Of a stretch of DNA of 64,000 bases, positions 1-7,924 are shown piece after piece. The stretch's first letter is position 1. The number at the start of each line of letters is the position of its first letter. The translations under genes and the position numbers were made by a program. Source of the DNA: Sulfitobacter sp. BSw21498. Its GTDB lineage: Bacteria > Pseudomonadota > Alphaproteobacteria > Rhodobacterales > Rhodobacteraceae. The stretch is taken from assembly GCF_006064855.1 (NCBI RefSeq), contig NZ_CP040753.1, positions 62,001 through 126,000 on the forward strand. The letters are read 5' to 3'. The notes under the pieces were generated by a model, which had not been told where the DNA came from, made no database searches, and worked only from the letters and a program-made list of their open reading frames with translations.

Positions 1-1
1 G

Positions 2-427
2 CTGCGCCGCGATATGTGGAACATCGTCGCCGACTTGAAGGCCAGTGGCGTCACCATCATTCTGACAACCCACTACATCGAAGAAGCCGAGGCGATTGCC
101 GACCGGATCGGCGTGATTGCCCACGGCGAGCTGCTGTTGGTCGAGGATAAAGACAAGCTGATGTCGCGCATGGGCAAAAAGCAACTGGTCGTCCAGCTGA
201 CCCAGCCGATTGACGCAATTCCCGCAAGCCTTGCGTCTGATGCGCTGACCCTGTCCGACGACGGGCACGCATTGATCTATTCCTATGACACGCGGGCAGA
301 GCGGACGGGGATTACGAAGCTCCTATCTGACGTGGCGGCTGCGGGCTTGGTTCTGTCAGATCTAGAGACCTCGCAAAGCAGTCTCGAGGATATTTTCGTC
401 GATCTGGTAAAGGAGGACGCGGCATGA
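2..427 (+). CDS. ABC transporter ATP-binding protein, C-terminal part
   Basis: The gene enters from the left edge; 141 C-terminal residues are visible and the reading frame is open to base 2. The H-loop region [18 protein letters not shown] is typical of the end of an ABC nucleotide-binding domain, followed by the variable C-terminal tail seen in YadG/CcmA-like export ATPases. Walker A, signature and Walker B motifs lie outside the window. The stop overlaps the next start as ATGA, so the ATPase and the permease after it form one exporter. Substrate cannot be told. Confidence 0.9.
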   Translation: MRRDMWNIVADLKASGVTIILTTHYIEEAEAIADRIGVIAHGELLLVEDKDKLMSRMGKKQLVVQLTQPIDAIPASLASDALTLSDDGHALIYSYDTRAERTGITKLLSDVAAAGLVLSDLETSQSSLEDIFVDLVKEDAA

Positions 428-1185
428 ACTGGATCGCAGTCAAATCCATCTATGCATTTGAAATGGCGCGCTTCTTTCGCACCATCACGCAAAGCTTGAT
501 CTCGCCCGTGCTGTCCACATCGCTGTATTTCGTGGTGTTTGGTGCCGCCATCGGCAGCCGTATCCAAGAGGTTGAGGGCATCAGCTATGGTGCATTTATC
601 GTGCCCGGTTTGATCATGCTGAGCGTCATCACGCAGTCGATCTCAAACGCGTCCTTTGGGATCTATTTCCCCAAGTTTATCGGCACGGTGTTCGAGCTTT
701 TATCTGCGCCAGTTAACTTTATCGAAATTGTTTGCGGATATGTCGGGGCAGCGGCGACCAAGGCGTTGTTTATCGGGGTGATCATTCTGATCACAGCGTT
801 TTTCTTTGTAGATATCACCATTCAGCATCCATTCTGGATGGTGACCTTTCTGGTGCTGACCTGCATCAGCTTTTCGTTGATGGGATTCATCATCGGTATT
901 TGGGCAGGCAACTTTGAACAGTTGCAGCTTGTCCCGTTGCTGATCGTGACGCCTTTGGTTTTCCTTGGGGGGTCATTCTATTCGATCTCCATGCTGCCGC
1001 CGGTCTGGCAGGTGATCTCGCATTTCAACCCCGTGGTCTATCTGATCTCGGGCTTTCGCTGGGCATTCTTCGGATCGGCAGATGTGCCGATTGTGACCAG
1101 CTTGTTTGCCATTGCAGGCTTTACGGCGCTGTGTTTGGCGGTGATTGGCTGGATTTTCCGGACCGGTTGGCGGATTAGGCAGTAA
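424..1185 (+). CDS. ABC-2 type transporter permease (YadH-like)
   Basis: 253 residues with about six hydrophobic segments spread over the whole length and an N-terminal cytoplasmic helix ([16 protein letters not shown]). The arrangement, including a conserved [12 protein letters not shown] loop before the fifth membrane segment, matches ABC-2 family permeases such as YadH. Family knowledge: these homodimerise and pair with one ATPase to export lipids, polysaccharides or drugs. The start overlaps the ATPase stop by four bases, implying translational coupling. Substrate unknown. Confidence 0.9.
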   Translation: MNWIAVKSIYAFEMARFFRTITQSLISPVLSTSLYFVVFGAAIGSRIQEVEGISYGAFIVPGLIMLSVITQSISNASFGIYFPKFIGTVFELLSAPVNFIEIVCGYVGAAATKALFIGVIILITAFFFVDITIQHPFWMVTFLVLTCISFSLMGFIIGIWAGNFEQLQLVPLLIVTPLVFLGGSFYSISMLPPVWQVISHFNPVVYLISGFRWAFFGSADVPIVTSLFAIAGFTALCLAVIGWIFRTGWRIRQ

Positions 1186-1237
1186 GTCTCGCGTGGCCTC
1201 CTTGTTTGCCGGCAGGGTGCACTCTACATGGGAAGGT

Positions 1238-2035
1238 ATGAGAAAATACCTTCCCTTTTTGACGTCCCGCCCGACGGTTTCCGTGGTGCGGTTGTCTGGT
1301 GTGATTGGTGGCCACACGCGCGGTGGCCTCAACGACAGCGGCATCGGCCCTGCAATCGATAAAGCATTCAATCGTGGTAAGCCCGCTGCTGTCGTGCTTG
1401 AGATCAGCAGCCCCGGTGGCAGCCCTGTCCAATCTTCGTTGATAGGCGCACGTATCCGTCGCTTGGCCGAGGAAAAGAACATCCCTGTCATCGCCTTTGT
1501 CGAAGATGTCGCGGCATCTGGCGGATATTGGTTGGCTGCGGCGGCAGATGAAATCTATGCCGACCCCAGCTCGGTTTTGGGGTCGATCGGTGTCATTTCG
1601 GCATCCTTTGGCGCAGACGAGCTGATCCAGCGGCATGGTATTGAACGGCGGGTTTACACCGCTGGTCAGTCTAAATCGATGCTGGACCCTTTCCGCCCCG
1701 AAAAGCCCGAGGACGTCGTGCGGCTGAAACAACTGCTGGACGACATCCACGAGAATTTCATTGGTCACGTAAAATCACGTCGCGGCGCAAAACTGGCCCC
1801 TGATACCGACCTTTTCACTGGCGAGGTATGGCTGGCGAAGCGTGCAACCGAACTGGGGTTGATCGATGGCATCGGGCATCTTCGGCCGATGATAAAACAA
1901 CGCTTTGGCGACAAGGTGAAATTCAACCGCTACGGCACGAAGAAGGGGCTGTTGTCCCGCTTTGGCGCGCAGATCATCGGCGACGCACTAGACAGTATCG
2001 AAGAACGCGCGACCTATGCGCGGTTTGGACTCTGA
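1238..2035 (+). CDS. S49 family peptidase (SppA/SohB-like)
   Basis: 265 residues from the ATG at 1238. Ser94 in VAASGGYW and Lys146 in AGQSKSMLDPF form the S49 Ser/Lys dyad; their 52-residue spacing equals that of Bacillus SppA. The ISSPGGS segment near residue 57 is the oxyanion region. It is a short single-domain form with no obvious signal peptide. Family role: degradation of cleaved signal peptides or membrane proteins. The frame is open back to 1145, inside the permease gene; 1238 was chosen because the homologous region begins MRKYLPFL, though a GTG at 1217 is possible and the ribosome site GGAAGG lies very close to 1238. Confidence 0.88.
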   Translation: MRKYLPFLTSRPTVSVVRLSGVIGGHTRGGLNDSGIGPAIDKAFNRGKPAAVVLEISSPGGSPVQSSLIGARIRRLAEEKNIPVIAFVEDVAASGGYWLAAAADEIYADPSSVLGSIGVISASFGADELIQRHGIERRVYTAGQSKSMLDPFRPEKPEDVVRLKQLLDDIHENFIGHVKSRRGAKLAPDTDLFTGEVWLAKRATELGLIDGIGHLRPMIKQRFGDKVKFNRYGTKKGLLSRFGAQIIGDALDSIEERATYARFGL

Positions 2036-2038
2036 CAC

Positions 2039-2206
2039 ATGATTTTTAAAATTGTCTTATTGTTTCTGGTCGCCATGGGCACGCTTGCATGGTTCGGAAA
2101 AATGCACTGGCTGGGCGGCAAGCGTCTGAGCCAGACGAAATGTAACAATTGTGGTCGCTATCGCATTGGGAAATCCCCCTGCGGATGCGGGGGTAAACGC
2201 GGATGA
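2039..2206 (+). CDS. Small membrane protein with zinc-ribbon-like cysteines
   Basis: A 55-residue protein squeezed between the S49 peptidase (3 bases upstream) and the antiporter (ATGA overlap). Residues 3-19 are hydrophobic and could be a membrane segment or uncleaved signal. The tail carries CNNC (residues 35-38) and CGC (48-50), a four-cysteine arrangement that could hold one zinc or iron. It ends in a basic GGKRG. Tight spacing on both sides supports a real gene in this operon. I do not recognise the family; function unknown. Confidence 0.72.
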   Translation: MIFKIVLLFLVAMGTLAWFGKMHWLGGKRLSQTKCNNCGRYRIGKSPCGCGGKRG

Positions 2207-3162
2207 TTATGCCTTGGGTTCTAAGTGTTTTGGGGCTGGTGATTTTGTTGCTGGCCGGGGATGCGCTGGTAAAAGGGGCAGTGAACCTGTCCTTGCGCCT
2301 TGGCGTGCCCGCTTTAATCGTCAGCCTGACGATTGTCGCTTTCGGGACGTCTGCGCCTGAACTGCTGGTGTCGATAAAAGCGGTGTTGGATAACGCTCCG
2401 GGGATCGCTCTGGGCAACGTTGTTGGGTCGAACACGGCGAACATTCTGTTGGTGCTGGGCGTGCCGGCCTTGTTGGCGACGATGCACACATCTGAATGCA
2501 ACACCCGCAAAACCTTCAACATGATGATCCTCGCCTCGCTGATGTTTATCGCACTTGCCATGCGCGGTGTGTTTGATCTGTGGGCCGGTTTCATCCTGCT
2601 GGGGGCGTTGGTCTTTGTCCTGTTCGATATGTACCGTGACAGCAGAAAGCACCGCCAAGCTTGCAAGGGCGCTGACGCCGGTGATCTGGAAGAGCCCGAG
2701 GGGGCAGACCCTGACATGCCGGGCTGGCGTATCGCTGTGTTTCTGGTGCTCGGGCTTGTGGGGCTGCCGCTTGGTGCAGGGCTGCTGGTCGACAATGCGT
2801 CGATCATCGCACGGGCGTATGGTGTGAGCGATACGGTCATCGGTCTGACTCTCGTGGCCATCGGTACCTCTATGCCAGAGCTTGCGACGACCGTGATGGC
2901 CGCGCTCCGGCGTCAGGCTGATATCGCTTTGGGGAACGTGATCGGGTCGAACCTTTTCAATCTTCTCGGCATCATCGGAGTCGCCAGCCTGGTGGGGCCG
3001 ATCACTGTTGATCCGGAATTCCTGCGGATTGATCTGTGGGTGATGTTGGGTGCGTCCCTTATGTTGATCCCCTTTGTTTATCTGGGGCGTGATATCACCC
3101 GCCTCTGGGGCATCCTGCTTTGTGCGATTTATGCAGGGTATATGGCGGCGATTCTGCTCTAA
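2203..3162 (+). CDS. Calcium/sodium antiporter (YrbG family)
   Basis: 319 residues, about ten membrane segments. Two inverted alpha-repeats are visible: FGTSAPELLVS with GNVVGSNTANILLVLG (from about residue 46) and IGTSMPELATT with GNVIGSNLFNLLGIIG (from about 219). These GTS-x-PE and GN-x-xGSN motifs carry the cation-binding acidic residues of the CaCA superfamily. A hydrophilic loop (about residues 140-170) separates the halves, as usual. Role: exchange of Ca2+ for Na+ or H+ across the inner membrane. Starts within the stop of the small cysteine protein. Confidence 0.93.
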   Translation: MIMPWVLSVLGLVILLLAGDALVKGAVNLSLRLGVPALIVSLTIVAFGTSAPELLVSIKAVLDNAPGIALGNVVGSNTANILLVLGVPALLATMHTSECNTRKTFNMMILASLMFIALAMRGVFDLWAGFILLGALVFVLFDMYRDSRKHRQACKGADAGDLEEPEGADPDMPGWRIAVFLVLGLVGLPLGAGLLVDNASIIARAYGVSDTVIGLTLVAIGTSMPELATTVMAALRRQADIALGNVIGSNLFNLLGIIGVASLVGPITVDPEFLRIDLWVMLGASLMLIPFVYLGRDITRLWGILLCAIYAGYMAAILL

Positions 3163-3173
3163 AGAGGTGCGAT

Positions 3174-3953
3174 ATGAAACATGCGTTGGTAACCGGAGCA
3201 GGTGCGCGCCTTGGACGTGCGATGGCGCTGTATCTGGGCGATCGCGGATATGATGTCGCGGTGCACTACAACAGTTCATCCGTAGCTGCGGATGAGGTCG
3301 TAGCTGAGCTGAAAGCCAAAGGCCAACGCGCCGTGGCCTTGCAGGCTGATCTGCTGGATGAAGCAGCCACGCAGGCGCTGCTTCCCAGTGCGGCAGAGGT
3401 GCTTGGCGGACCGATTACCTGCCTTGTGAACAACGCGTCGATCTTTGAATATGACAATATCTCGACCGCGACCGAGGAAAGTTGGCACCGGCATATCGGG
3501 AGCAATCTGCGTGCGCCCTTTGTCCTGACCCAAGCCATGGCCGCCCAACACCTAGAGGCCAAGACCGATGCGCAAGGTGAACCTTTCGCGGCGGGTTTGA
3601 TCGTTAACATGTTGGACCAACGGGTGCGCAAGCTCACGCCAGAGTTCATGACCTATACCATCGGCAAAATGGGGCTGTGGGCGTTGACGCAGACATCTGC
3701 GCAAGCACTTGCACCAGTGATACGGGTGAACGCCATTGGTCCGGGGCCAACCCTGAAAGGGGCCAAGCAGACTGACGCTCATTTCGCCGGTCAGCGCGCG
3801 AAGGTGATTCTTGAACGCGGGGCAAATCCCGCGGATATCACCGCTGCCTTAGGCTATTTCCTTGATGCACCTTCGGTAACGGGGCAGTTAATTTGCACCG
3901 ACGGGGGGCAGCACCTAGGCTGGAAAACACCCGACGTGCAAGGGCTCGAATAG
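3174..3953 (+). CDS. SDR oxidoreductase, pteridine-reductase-like
   Basis: 259 residues. TGAGARLG (7-14) is the NADP-binding glycine motif, NNAS (86-89) the fold motif, and Tyr161/Lys165 (YTIGK) the catalytic pair. The basic residue inside the first motif and NNAS in place of NNAG resemble FolM/PTR1 pteridine reductases, so reduction of a dihydropterin is the best guess. The frame is open to 3120, but the ATG at 3174 follows AGAGG at good distance and begins exactly at the Rossmann strand. It sits 11 bases after the antiporter. Confidence 0.85.
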   Translation: MKHALVTGAGARLGRAMALYLGDRGYDVAVHYNSSSVAADEVVAELKAKGQRAVALQADLLDEAATQALLPSAAEVLGGPITCLVNNASIFEYDNISTATEESWHRHIGSNLRAPFVLTQAMAAQHLEAKTDAQGEPFAAGLIVNMLDQRVRKLTPEFMTYTIGKMGLWALTQTSAQALAPVIRVNAIGPGPTLKGAKQTDAHFAGQRAKVILERGANPADITAALGYFLDAPSVTGQLICTDGGQHLGWKTPDVQGLE

Positions 3954-4077
3954 GCTTTCCGGTAAAGTTTTGCACTGTCGCGACAGCCGAAGCGAAACTG
4001 TTACAAAAAGGAACGCGTTATCAGTGGGTTGCAAAGTGTTAATTATAATATCCATATATTTCAATGCCTTGCAGGTG

Positions 4078-4094
4078 TGCCTAAATTTTAGGCA
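4078..4094. repeat. 17-bp palindrome upstream of uvrC
   Basis: Perfect inverted repeat TGCCTAAA, one central T, TTTAGGCA, lying in the AT-rich gap between the SDR gene and uvrC. Outside it GTG and CAC can pair after a small bulge. There is no T-run after it, so an operator is more likely than a terminator. The binding protein is unknown. Confidence 0.45.
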
Positions 4095-4155
4095 AACACC
4101 GGAAGGCCCAATGATACATGGGGATTTCGGATTTCTATGAAAGTTATATGCAAGG

Positions 4156-4164
4156 TTATCCACA
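4156..4164 (+). promoter_or_regulatory. Single consensus DnaA box
   Basis: TTATCCACA matches the strict DnaA box, 74 bases before uvrC and about 60 bases after the palindrome at 4078. The surrounding gap (4030-4150) is AT-rich for this genome. Only one box is seen, so an origin is not supported; transcriptional control of uvrC by DnaA, or chance, remain possible. Confidence 0.4.
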
Positions 4165-4237
4165 AGAGTGGTGGGTATGTTTAACCTTGTTTCGCCGTTA
4201 ACACTGTTGCAGCCAAAAGTTCCGGACACTCGAATCA

Positions 4238-6103
4238 ATGTCAGACGCTAACGAAAACCCGAAGACCGGCCATCAGGTGATTCAATCGTACCTCAAAACG
4301 ATTGATGGATCGCCCGGCGTGTACCGCATGCTCGATTCGGAAAGCCGTGTGCTCTATGTGGGCAAGGCGCGGAACCTGCGCGCACGGGTGAGCAATTACG
4401 CGCGTCCTTCGGGGCATTCGGGGCGGATCGCGCGGATGATCTCGAACACCGCTTCGATGATGTTTCTAACCACGAAAACAGAAACTGAAGCGCTGCTGCT
4501 TGAACAGAATCTGATCAAGCAGCTCAAGCCGAAGTTCAACGTGCTGCTGCGCGACGACAAAAGCTTTCCCAATATTCTGGTGACGGCGACCCATGATTAT
4601 CCGCAGATCAAAAAGCACCGCGGGGCCAAGAAGGAAAAAGGCAATTACTATGGCCCCTTTGCCAGCGCCGGTGCAGTCAACCGGACGCTTAATCAGCTGC
4701 AACGGGTGTTTCTGCTGCGCGATTGTTCCGACGCGATGTTCGAAAGCCGTTCGCGCCCCTGTCTGCAGCACCAGATCAAACGCTGTTCTGCCCCTTGCGT
4801 GGGTAAGATTTCGCCCGACGAATATCGCAAAACCGTGCAGGACGCCGAGAAATTCCTGAACGGCAAATCGACTGATATTCAGGGGCGGCTTGCTTCTGAA
4901 ATGTCGCAGGCCTCTGAGGCGATGGAGTTTGAACGCGCCGCCGCATTGCGGGACCGCATCAAAGCCTTGACGCAAGTACAGACAGCCCAAGGTATCAACC
5001 CGCAAGGGGTGGCCGAAGCCGATATAATCGCGCTGCATCTGGATCAGGGGCAGGCGTGCGTTCAGGTCTTCTTTATCCGTGCCAACCAGAACTGGGGGAA
5101 TCGCGACTACTACCCCCGCGTCGGGCCCGACGTGGATGCCGCCGAAGTGCTGGAGGCCTTTATCGGCCAGTTTTACGACACCCGAGAGCCGCCGCGGCAG
5201 CTGATCTTGTCGAATGAGATCGAAAGCCCTGACCTGATGGTCGAGGCGCTGTCGGGCAAGCTGGGGCGCAAGGTTGATATCGTGGTGCCACAACGCGGCG
5301 AGAAGGCGGAACTGGTGGACGGGGCACTGCGCAATGCCCGCGAATCCCTTGCGCGCAAATTGGCAGAGACGGCGACCCAGACGAACCTTCTGAAAGGCAT
5401 TGCCGACGCCTTTACTCTGCCGGGACCGCCCCAGCGGATCGAAGTCTACGATAACTCGCACATTCAGGGCACAAACGCCGTCGGGGGCATGATCGTCGCC
5501 GGCCCCGAAGGGATGATGAAAAACCAGTACCGCAAGTTCAATATCCGCGGCGATGACCTGACGCCGGGGGACGACTTTGGCATGATGAAAGAGGTGCTGA
5601 CCCGCCGGTTCAAACGGCTGTTGAAGGAGGATCCAGACCGCAGCCTTGGCATGTGGCCAGACCTGCTGCTGATCGACGGCGGGGCAGGGCAGGTGAGCGC
5701 AGTCGCATCGATCATGCGCGAATACGGGGTCGAGGATATTCCGATGGTGGGTGTCGCCAAGGGCGTGGACCGCGACGCGGGCAAAGAGGAATTCTACCGT
5801 GTGGGACAACGGCCCATGGCGCTGCGGCACAACGATCCGGTGCTGTATTTCATTCAACGGTTGCGCGATGAGGCCCACCGGTTCGCCATCGGCACACACC
5901 GCGCGAAACGCGCGAAAGCCGTTGGCGCAACGCCACTGGACGATGTGCCTGGTGTCGGTGCCGCGCGCAAGCGGGCCTTGCTGGCACATTTCGGGTCTGC
6001 CAAGGCGGTGGGGCGCGCCAACCTGAGCGACTTGAAGGCTGTCGATGGCGTGTCAGTGGCTTTGGCTGAACGAATTTATGCGTTTTTCCATGAACGCGGG
6101 TAG
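4238..6103 (+). CDS. uvrC: Excinuclease ABC subunit C
   Basis: 621 residues, normal length. The GIY-YIG nuclease domain opens the protein ([20 protein letters not shown], residues about 27-46). A UVR motif that binds UvrB follows ([17 protein letters not shown], about 228-244), then the RNase H-like endonuclease domain ([17 protein letters not shown] and LLIDGGAGQ), then tandem helix-hairpin-helix motifs at the C-terminus ([17 protein letters not shown]). It makes the 3' and 5' incisions in nucleotide excision repair. No alphaproteobacterial LexA box (GTTC-N7-GTTC) was seen upstream. Confidence 0.98.
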   Translation: MSDANENPKTGHQVIQSYLKTIDGSPGVYRMLDSESRVLYVGKARNLRARVSNYARPSGHSGRIARMISNTASMMFLTTKTETEALLLEQNLIKQLKPKFNVLLRDDKSFPNILVTATHDYPQIKKHRGAKKEKGNYYGPFASAGAVNRTLNQLQRVFLLRDCSDAMFESRSRPCLQHQIKRCSAPCVGKISPDEYRKTVQDAEKFLNGKSTDIQGRLASEMSQASEAMEFERAAALRDRIKALTQVQTAQGINPQGVAEADIIALHLDQGQACVQVFFIRANQNWGNRDYYPRVGPDVDAAEVLEAFIGQFYDTREPPRQLILSNEIESPDLMVEALSGKLGRKVDIVVPQRGEKAELVDGALRNARESLARKLAETATQTNLLKGIADAFTLPGPPQRIEVYDNSHIQGTNAVGGMIVAGPEGMMKNQYRKFNIRGDDLTPGDDFGMMKEVLTRRFKRLLKEDPDRSLGMWPDLLLIDGGAGQVSAVASIMREYGVEDIPMVGVAKGVDRDAGKEEFYRVGQRPMALRHNDPVLYFIQRLRDEAHRFAIGTHRAKRAKAVGATPLDDVPGVGAARKRALLAHFGSAKAVGRANLSDLKAVDGVSVALAERIYAFFHERG

Positions 6104-6151
6104 TTTGGGGTTTCGGCCTGCGGGTGGCGGTAAGGGCGGGACGCTCCGCGG

Positions 6152-6174
6152 GGAGTTTATTTTGCAAAATGAAG
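6152..6174 (+). repeat. Dispersed intergenic repeat, copy 1
   Basis: The 23-base segment opens GGAGTTTA and ends GCAAAATGAAG; 19 of 23 positions are identical to the segment at 11652-11674. Both are preceded by a GC-rich ACGC...CG stretch and lie shortly upstream of a plus-strand gene. It sits between uvrC and pgsA. Confidence 0.5.
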
Positions 6175-6224
6175 GCGATGTCTTGGCACTTTCCCCTGTC
6201 GTCTTGGCGCTGTAGGGTGACAGA

Positions 6225-6890
6225 ATGAAGTGGAATATCCCAAATATCCTGACGCTGATGCGTCTTGTCGCAGCCCCGAGCGTGGCTGTGATGTTCTTGT
6301 ATTTTACGCGACCCTATGCGGACGCTTTGGCGATGTTCCTGTTCATCGCCGCAGCGGTGACCGATTGGTTTGACGGCTATCTGGCGCGCGCTTGGGGGCA
6401 AGAGACCAAGCTTGGCACGATGCTGGACCCGATTGCAGACAAAGCGATGGTGGTGATCGCGCTGATGGTGATCGTCGCCTTCTCAAGCTGGTCGCCGTGG
6501 TTGGTTTTGCCCGCCACCGTGATCCTGTTCCGCGAAGTGTTCGTTTCCGGCCTGCGCGAGTTTCTAGGTGATGTGTCGGGCACATTGAAAGTGACGGCCT
6601 TGGCCAAATGGAAGACCACCGCACAGATGGTTGCGATTGCGGTTTTGTTTGGACAGGGACTGTTTGAACACTACTTTGGCATGTCGATCTTCGGCATGGA
6701 TAACGCGATGGTCAGCGCTATTCTTTCGGGCGAGGAAGAAGACGTTCTGGGGCTGACGTGGAAGTTCCACGGAATGATCTGGGCCGGCCGTGTGGGGCTT
6801 GTCCTGTTGTGGATTGCGGCGGCTCTGACGGCGATCACCGGCTATGATTACCTTCGCAAATCCCTGCCCCATCTGGTGGAGCCCCGCTGA
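6225..6890 (+). CDS. pgsA: CDP-diacylglycerol-glycerol-3-phosphate 3-phosphatidyltransferase
   Basis: 221 residues with several membrane helices. The CDP-alcohol phosphotransferase signature is complete: Asp47, DG 50-51, AR 54-55, Gly64, Asp68 and Asp72, in the exact D-x2-DG-x2-AR-x8-G-x3-D-x3-D spacing. It makes phosphatidylglycerophosphate, the first committed step to phosphatidylglycerol and cardiolipin, at the inner membrane. The C-terminal third has an insertion (about residues 155-180) longer than in E. coli PgsA. The next gene, moaD, starts on the last base of its stop codon. Confidence 0.96.
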   Translation: MKWNIPNILTLMRLVAAPSVAVMFLYFTRPYADALAMFLFIAAAVTDWFDGYLARAWGQETKLGTMLDPIADKAMVVIALMVIVAFSSWSPWLVLPATVILFREVFVSGLREFLGDVSGTLKVTALAKWKTTAQMVAIAVLFGQGLFEHYFGMSIFGMDNAMVSAILSGEEEDVLGLTWKFHGMIWAGRVGLVLLWIAAALTAITGYDYLRKSLPHLVEPR

Positions 6891-7135
6891 TGAATATCTT
6901 GTACTTTGCGTGGGTGCGCGAACGCATCGGTCTTCCCCGCGAGAAGGTAGAGACAACTGCCCGCACTGTCGCGGAGTTGGTCGACGAATTGCGCGCCCGC
7001 GAGGAACGCTATGCTGTCGCGTTTTCCGATCTTGCTGGCCTTCGGGTGGCAGTGGATCAGCAGCTGACCGATTTTGACGCGTCGTTGGAAGGTGTTCGCG
7101 AAGTGGCCTTTTTTCCGCCGATGACAGGGGGCTAG
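6890..7135 (+). CDS. moaD: Molybdopterin synthase sulfur carrier subunit
   Basis: 81 residues ending in the Gly-Gly tail (MTGG) that is thiocarboxylated and feeds sulfur to the large subunit. The beta-grasp pattern (ILYFAWVRERIG... VAVDQQLTDFD) fits MoaD/ThiS. Overlaps the pgsA stop by one base and is followed two bases later by moaE, its partner in converting precursor Z (cPMP) to molybdopterin. Confidence 0.95.
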   Translation: MNILYFAWVRERIGLPREKVETTARTVAELVDELRAREERYAVAFSDLAGLRVAVDQQLTDFDASLEGVREVAFFPPMTGG

Positions 7136-7136
7136 G

Positions 7137-7580
7137 ATGAAAATCTCGGTTCAGGACGCCCCGTTCGATCTGGGACAAGAATCGCAGGCGTTCGCCGCCG
7201 GTCACCGTGATATGGGCGCGATTGTGACGTTTACGGGAATCGTGCGGGATCTGCCCGATGATCCGTTAAAGGCGATGGAGATCGAACATTACCCCGGCAT
7301 GACCGAAGCGGCCCTGACCGAGATGGCAGAGACCGCGATGGCCCGTTTTTCGCTAGGGGATGCACTGGTCATTCATCGGTTCGGTCGGTTGCTGCCCGGC
7401 GAGACGATCATGATGGTCGCCACTGCTGCGCGGCACCGCAAGGATGCGTTTGAGGCCGCAGAGTTTCTGATGGACTACCTGAAATCGCGCGCGCCGTTCT
7501 GGAAGCGCGAGATTACCGAAAAGGGTGCGGATTGGGTGGCGTCCAAATCAGAGGACGAAGACGCGCTGGCCCGCTGGTAG
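7137..7580 (+). CDS. moaE: Molybdopterin synthase catalytic subunit
   Basis: 147 residues. GAIVTFTGIVRD near residue 22 and the MEIEHYPGM stretch are hallmarks of MoaE, and the C-terminal FWKREITEKGADWV carries the conserved Lys that contacts the MoaD tail and substrate. With MoaD it inserts two sulfurs into cPMP to make molybdopterin. Directly downstream of moaD, giving a pgsA-moaD-moaE unit. Confidence 0.96.
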   Translation: MKISVQDAPFDLGQESQAFAAGHRDMGAIVTFTGIVRDLPDDPLKAMEIEHYPGMTEAALTEMAETAMARFSLGDALVIHRFGRLLPGETIMMVATAARHRKDAFEAAEFLMDYLKSRAPFWKREITEKGADWVASKSEDEDALARW

Positions 7581-7596
7581 CTGGCCCGCCGAGTGC

Positions 7597-7923
7597 TTAG
7601 CTGGCCTGTTGGCGATCAATATAGGCGCGCATTTCTTCCGCCTCGTGGCGTGCATCGCGTAACCCGTCCATGGCGGCACGCAGTTCTGCTTCGGTCTGGT
7701 TAAGCTGGTTGGTCAGCTCGGCCTCGCGCTGTTGCAGATAGGTGATCGCCTGATCCCGTGTCTCTTCTGCCTCGTGCAATTCCTGGCTCATCCGGTCAAG
7801 CTGCGCGACATCGTCTGCGGCAACTCGGGTGAATCGGTGCAGCAGCCAATTGGCGAACCATCCAAGGCAGAAGGCGACGAATAGGATAATCGCTGTTGCG
7901 ATGACAAATTCGGTTCTGCTCAT
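7597..7923 (-). CDS. Hypothetical membrane-anchored coiled-coil protein
   Basis: 108 residues from the ATG at 7923, one base after the stop of the OmpA-family gene, so the two form an operon. Residues 5-28 are a membrane helix (VIATAIILFVAFCLGWFANWL). The remaining 80 residues are charged and heptad-like (LDRMSQELHEAEETRD... LNQTEAELRAAM), predicting a coiled coil. An upstream in-frame ATG at 8025 was rejected because it lies inside the neighbour. No family recognised; the pairing suggests an envelope role next to the peptidoglycan-binding partner. Confidence 0.75.
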   Translation of the reverse strand: MSRTEFVIATAIILFVAFCLGWFANWLLHRFTRVAADDVAQLDRMSQELHEAEETRDQAITYLQQREAELTNQLNQTEAELRAAMDGLRDARHEAEEMRAYIDRQQAS

Positions 7924-7924
7924 G

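Noticed and set aside
4030..4170. Chromosomal replication origin
   Set aside because: Only one DnaA box is present and no origin-linked genes (dnaA, parAB, gidA, hemE) surround it.
4466..5989. Long antisense open frame inside uvrC
   Set aside because: High-GC codon bias keeps the opposite frame open; the protein has no recognisable motif, and uvrC on the other strand is certain.
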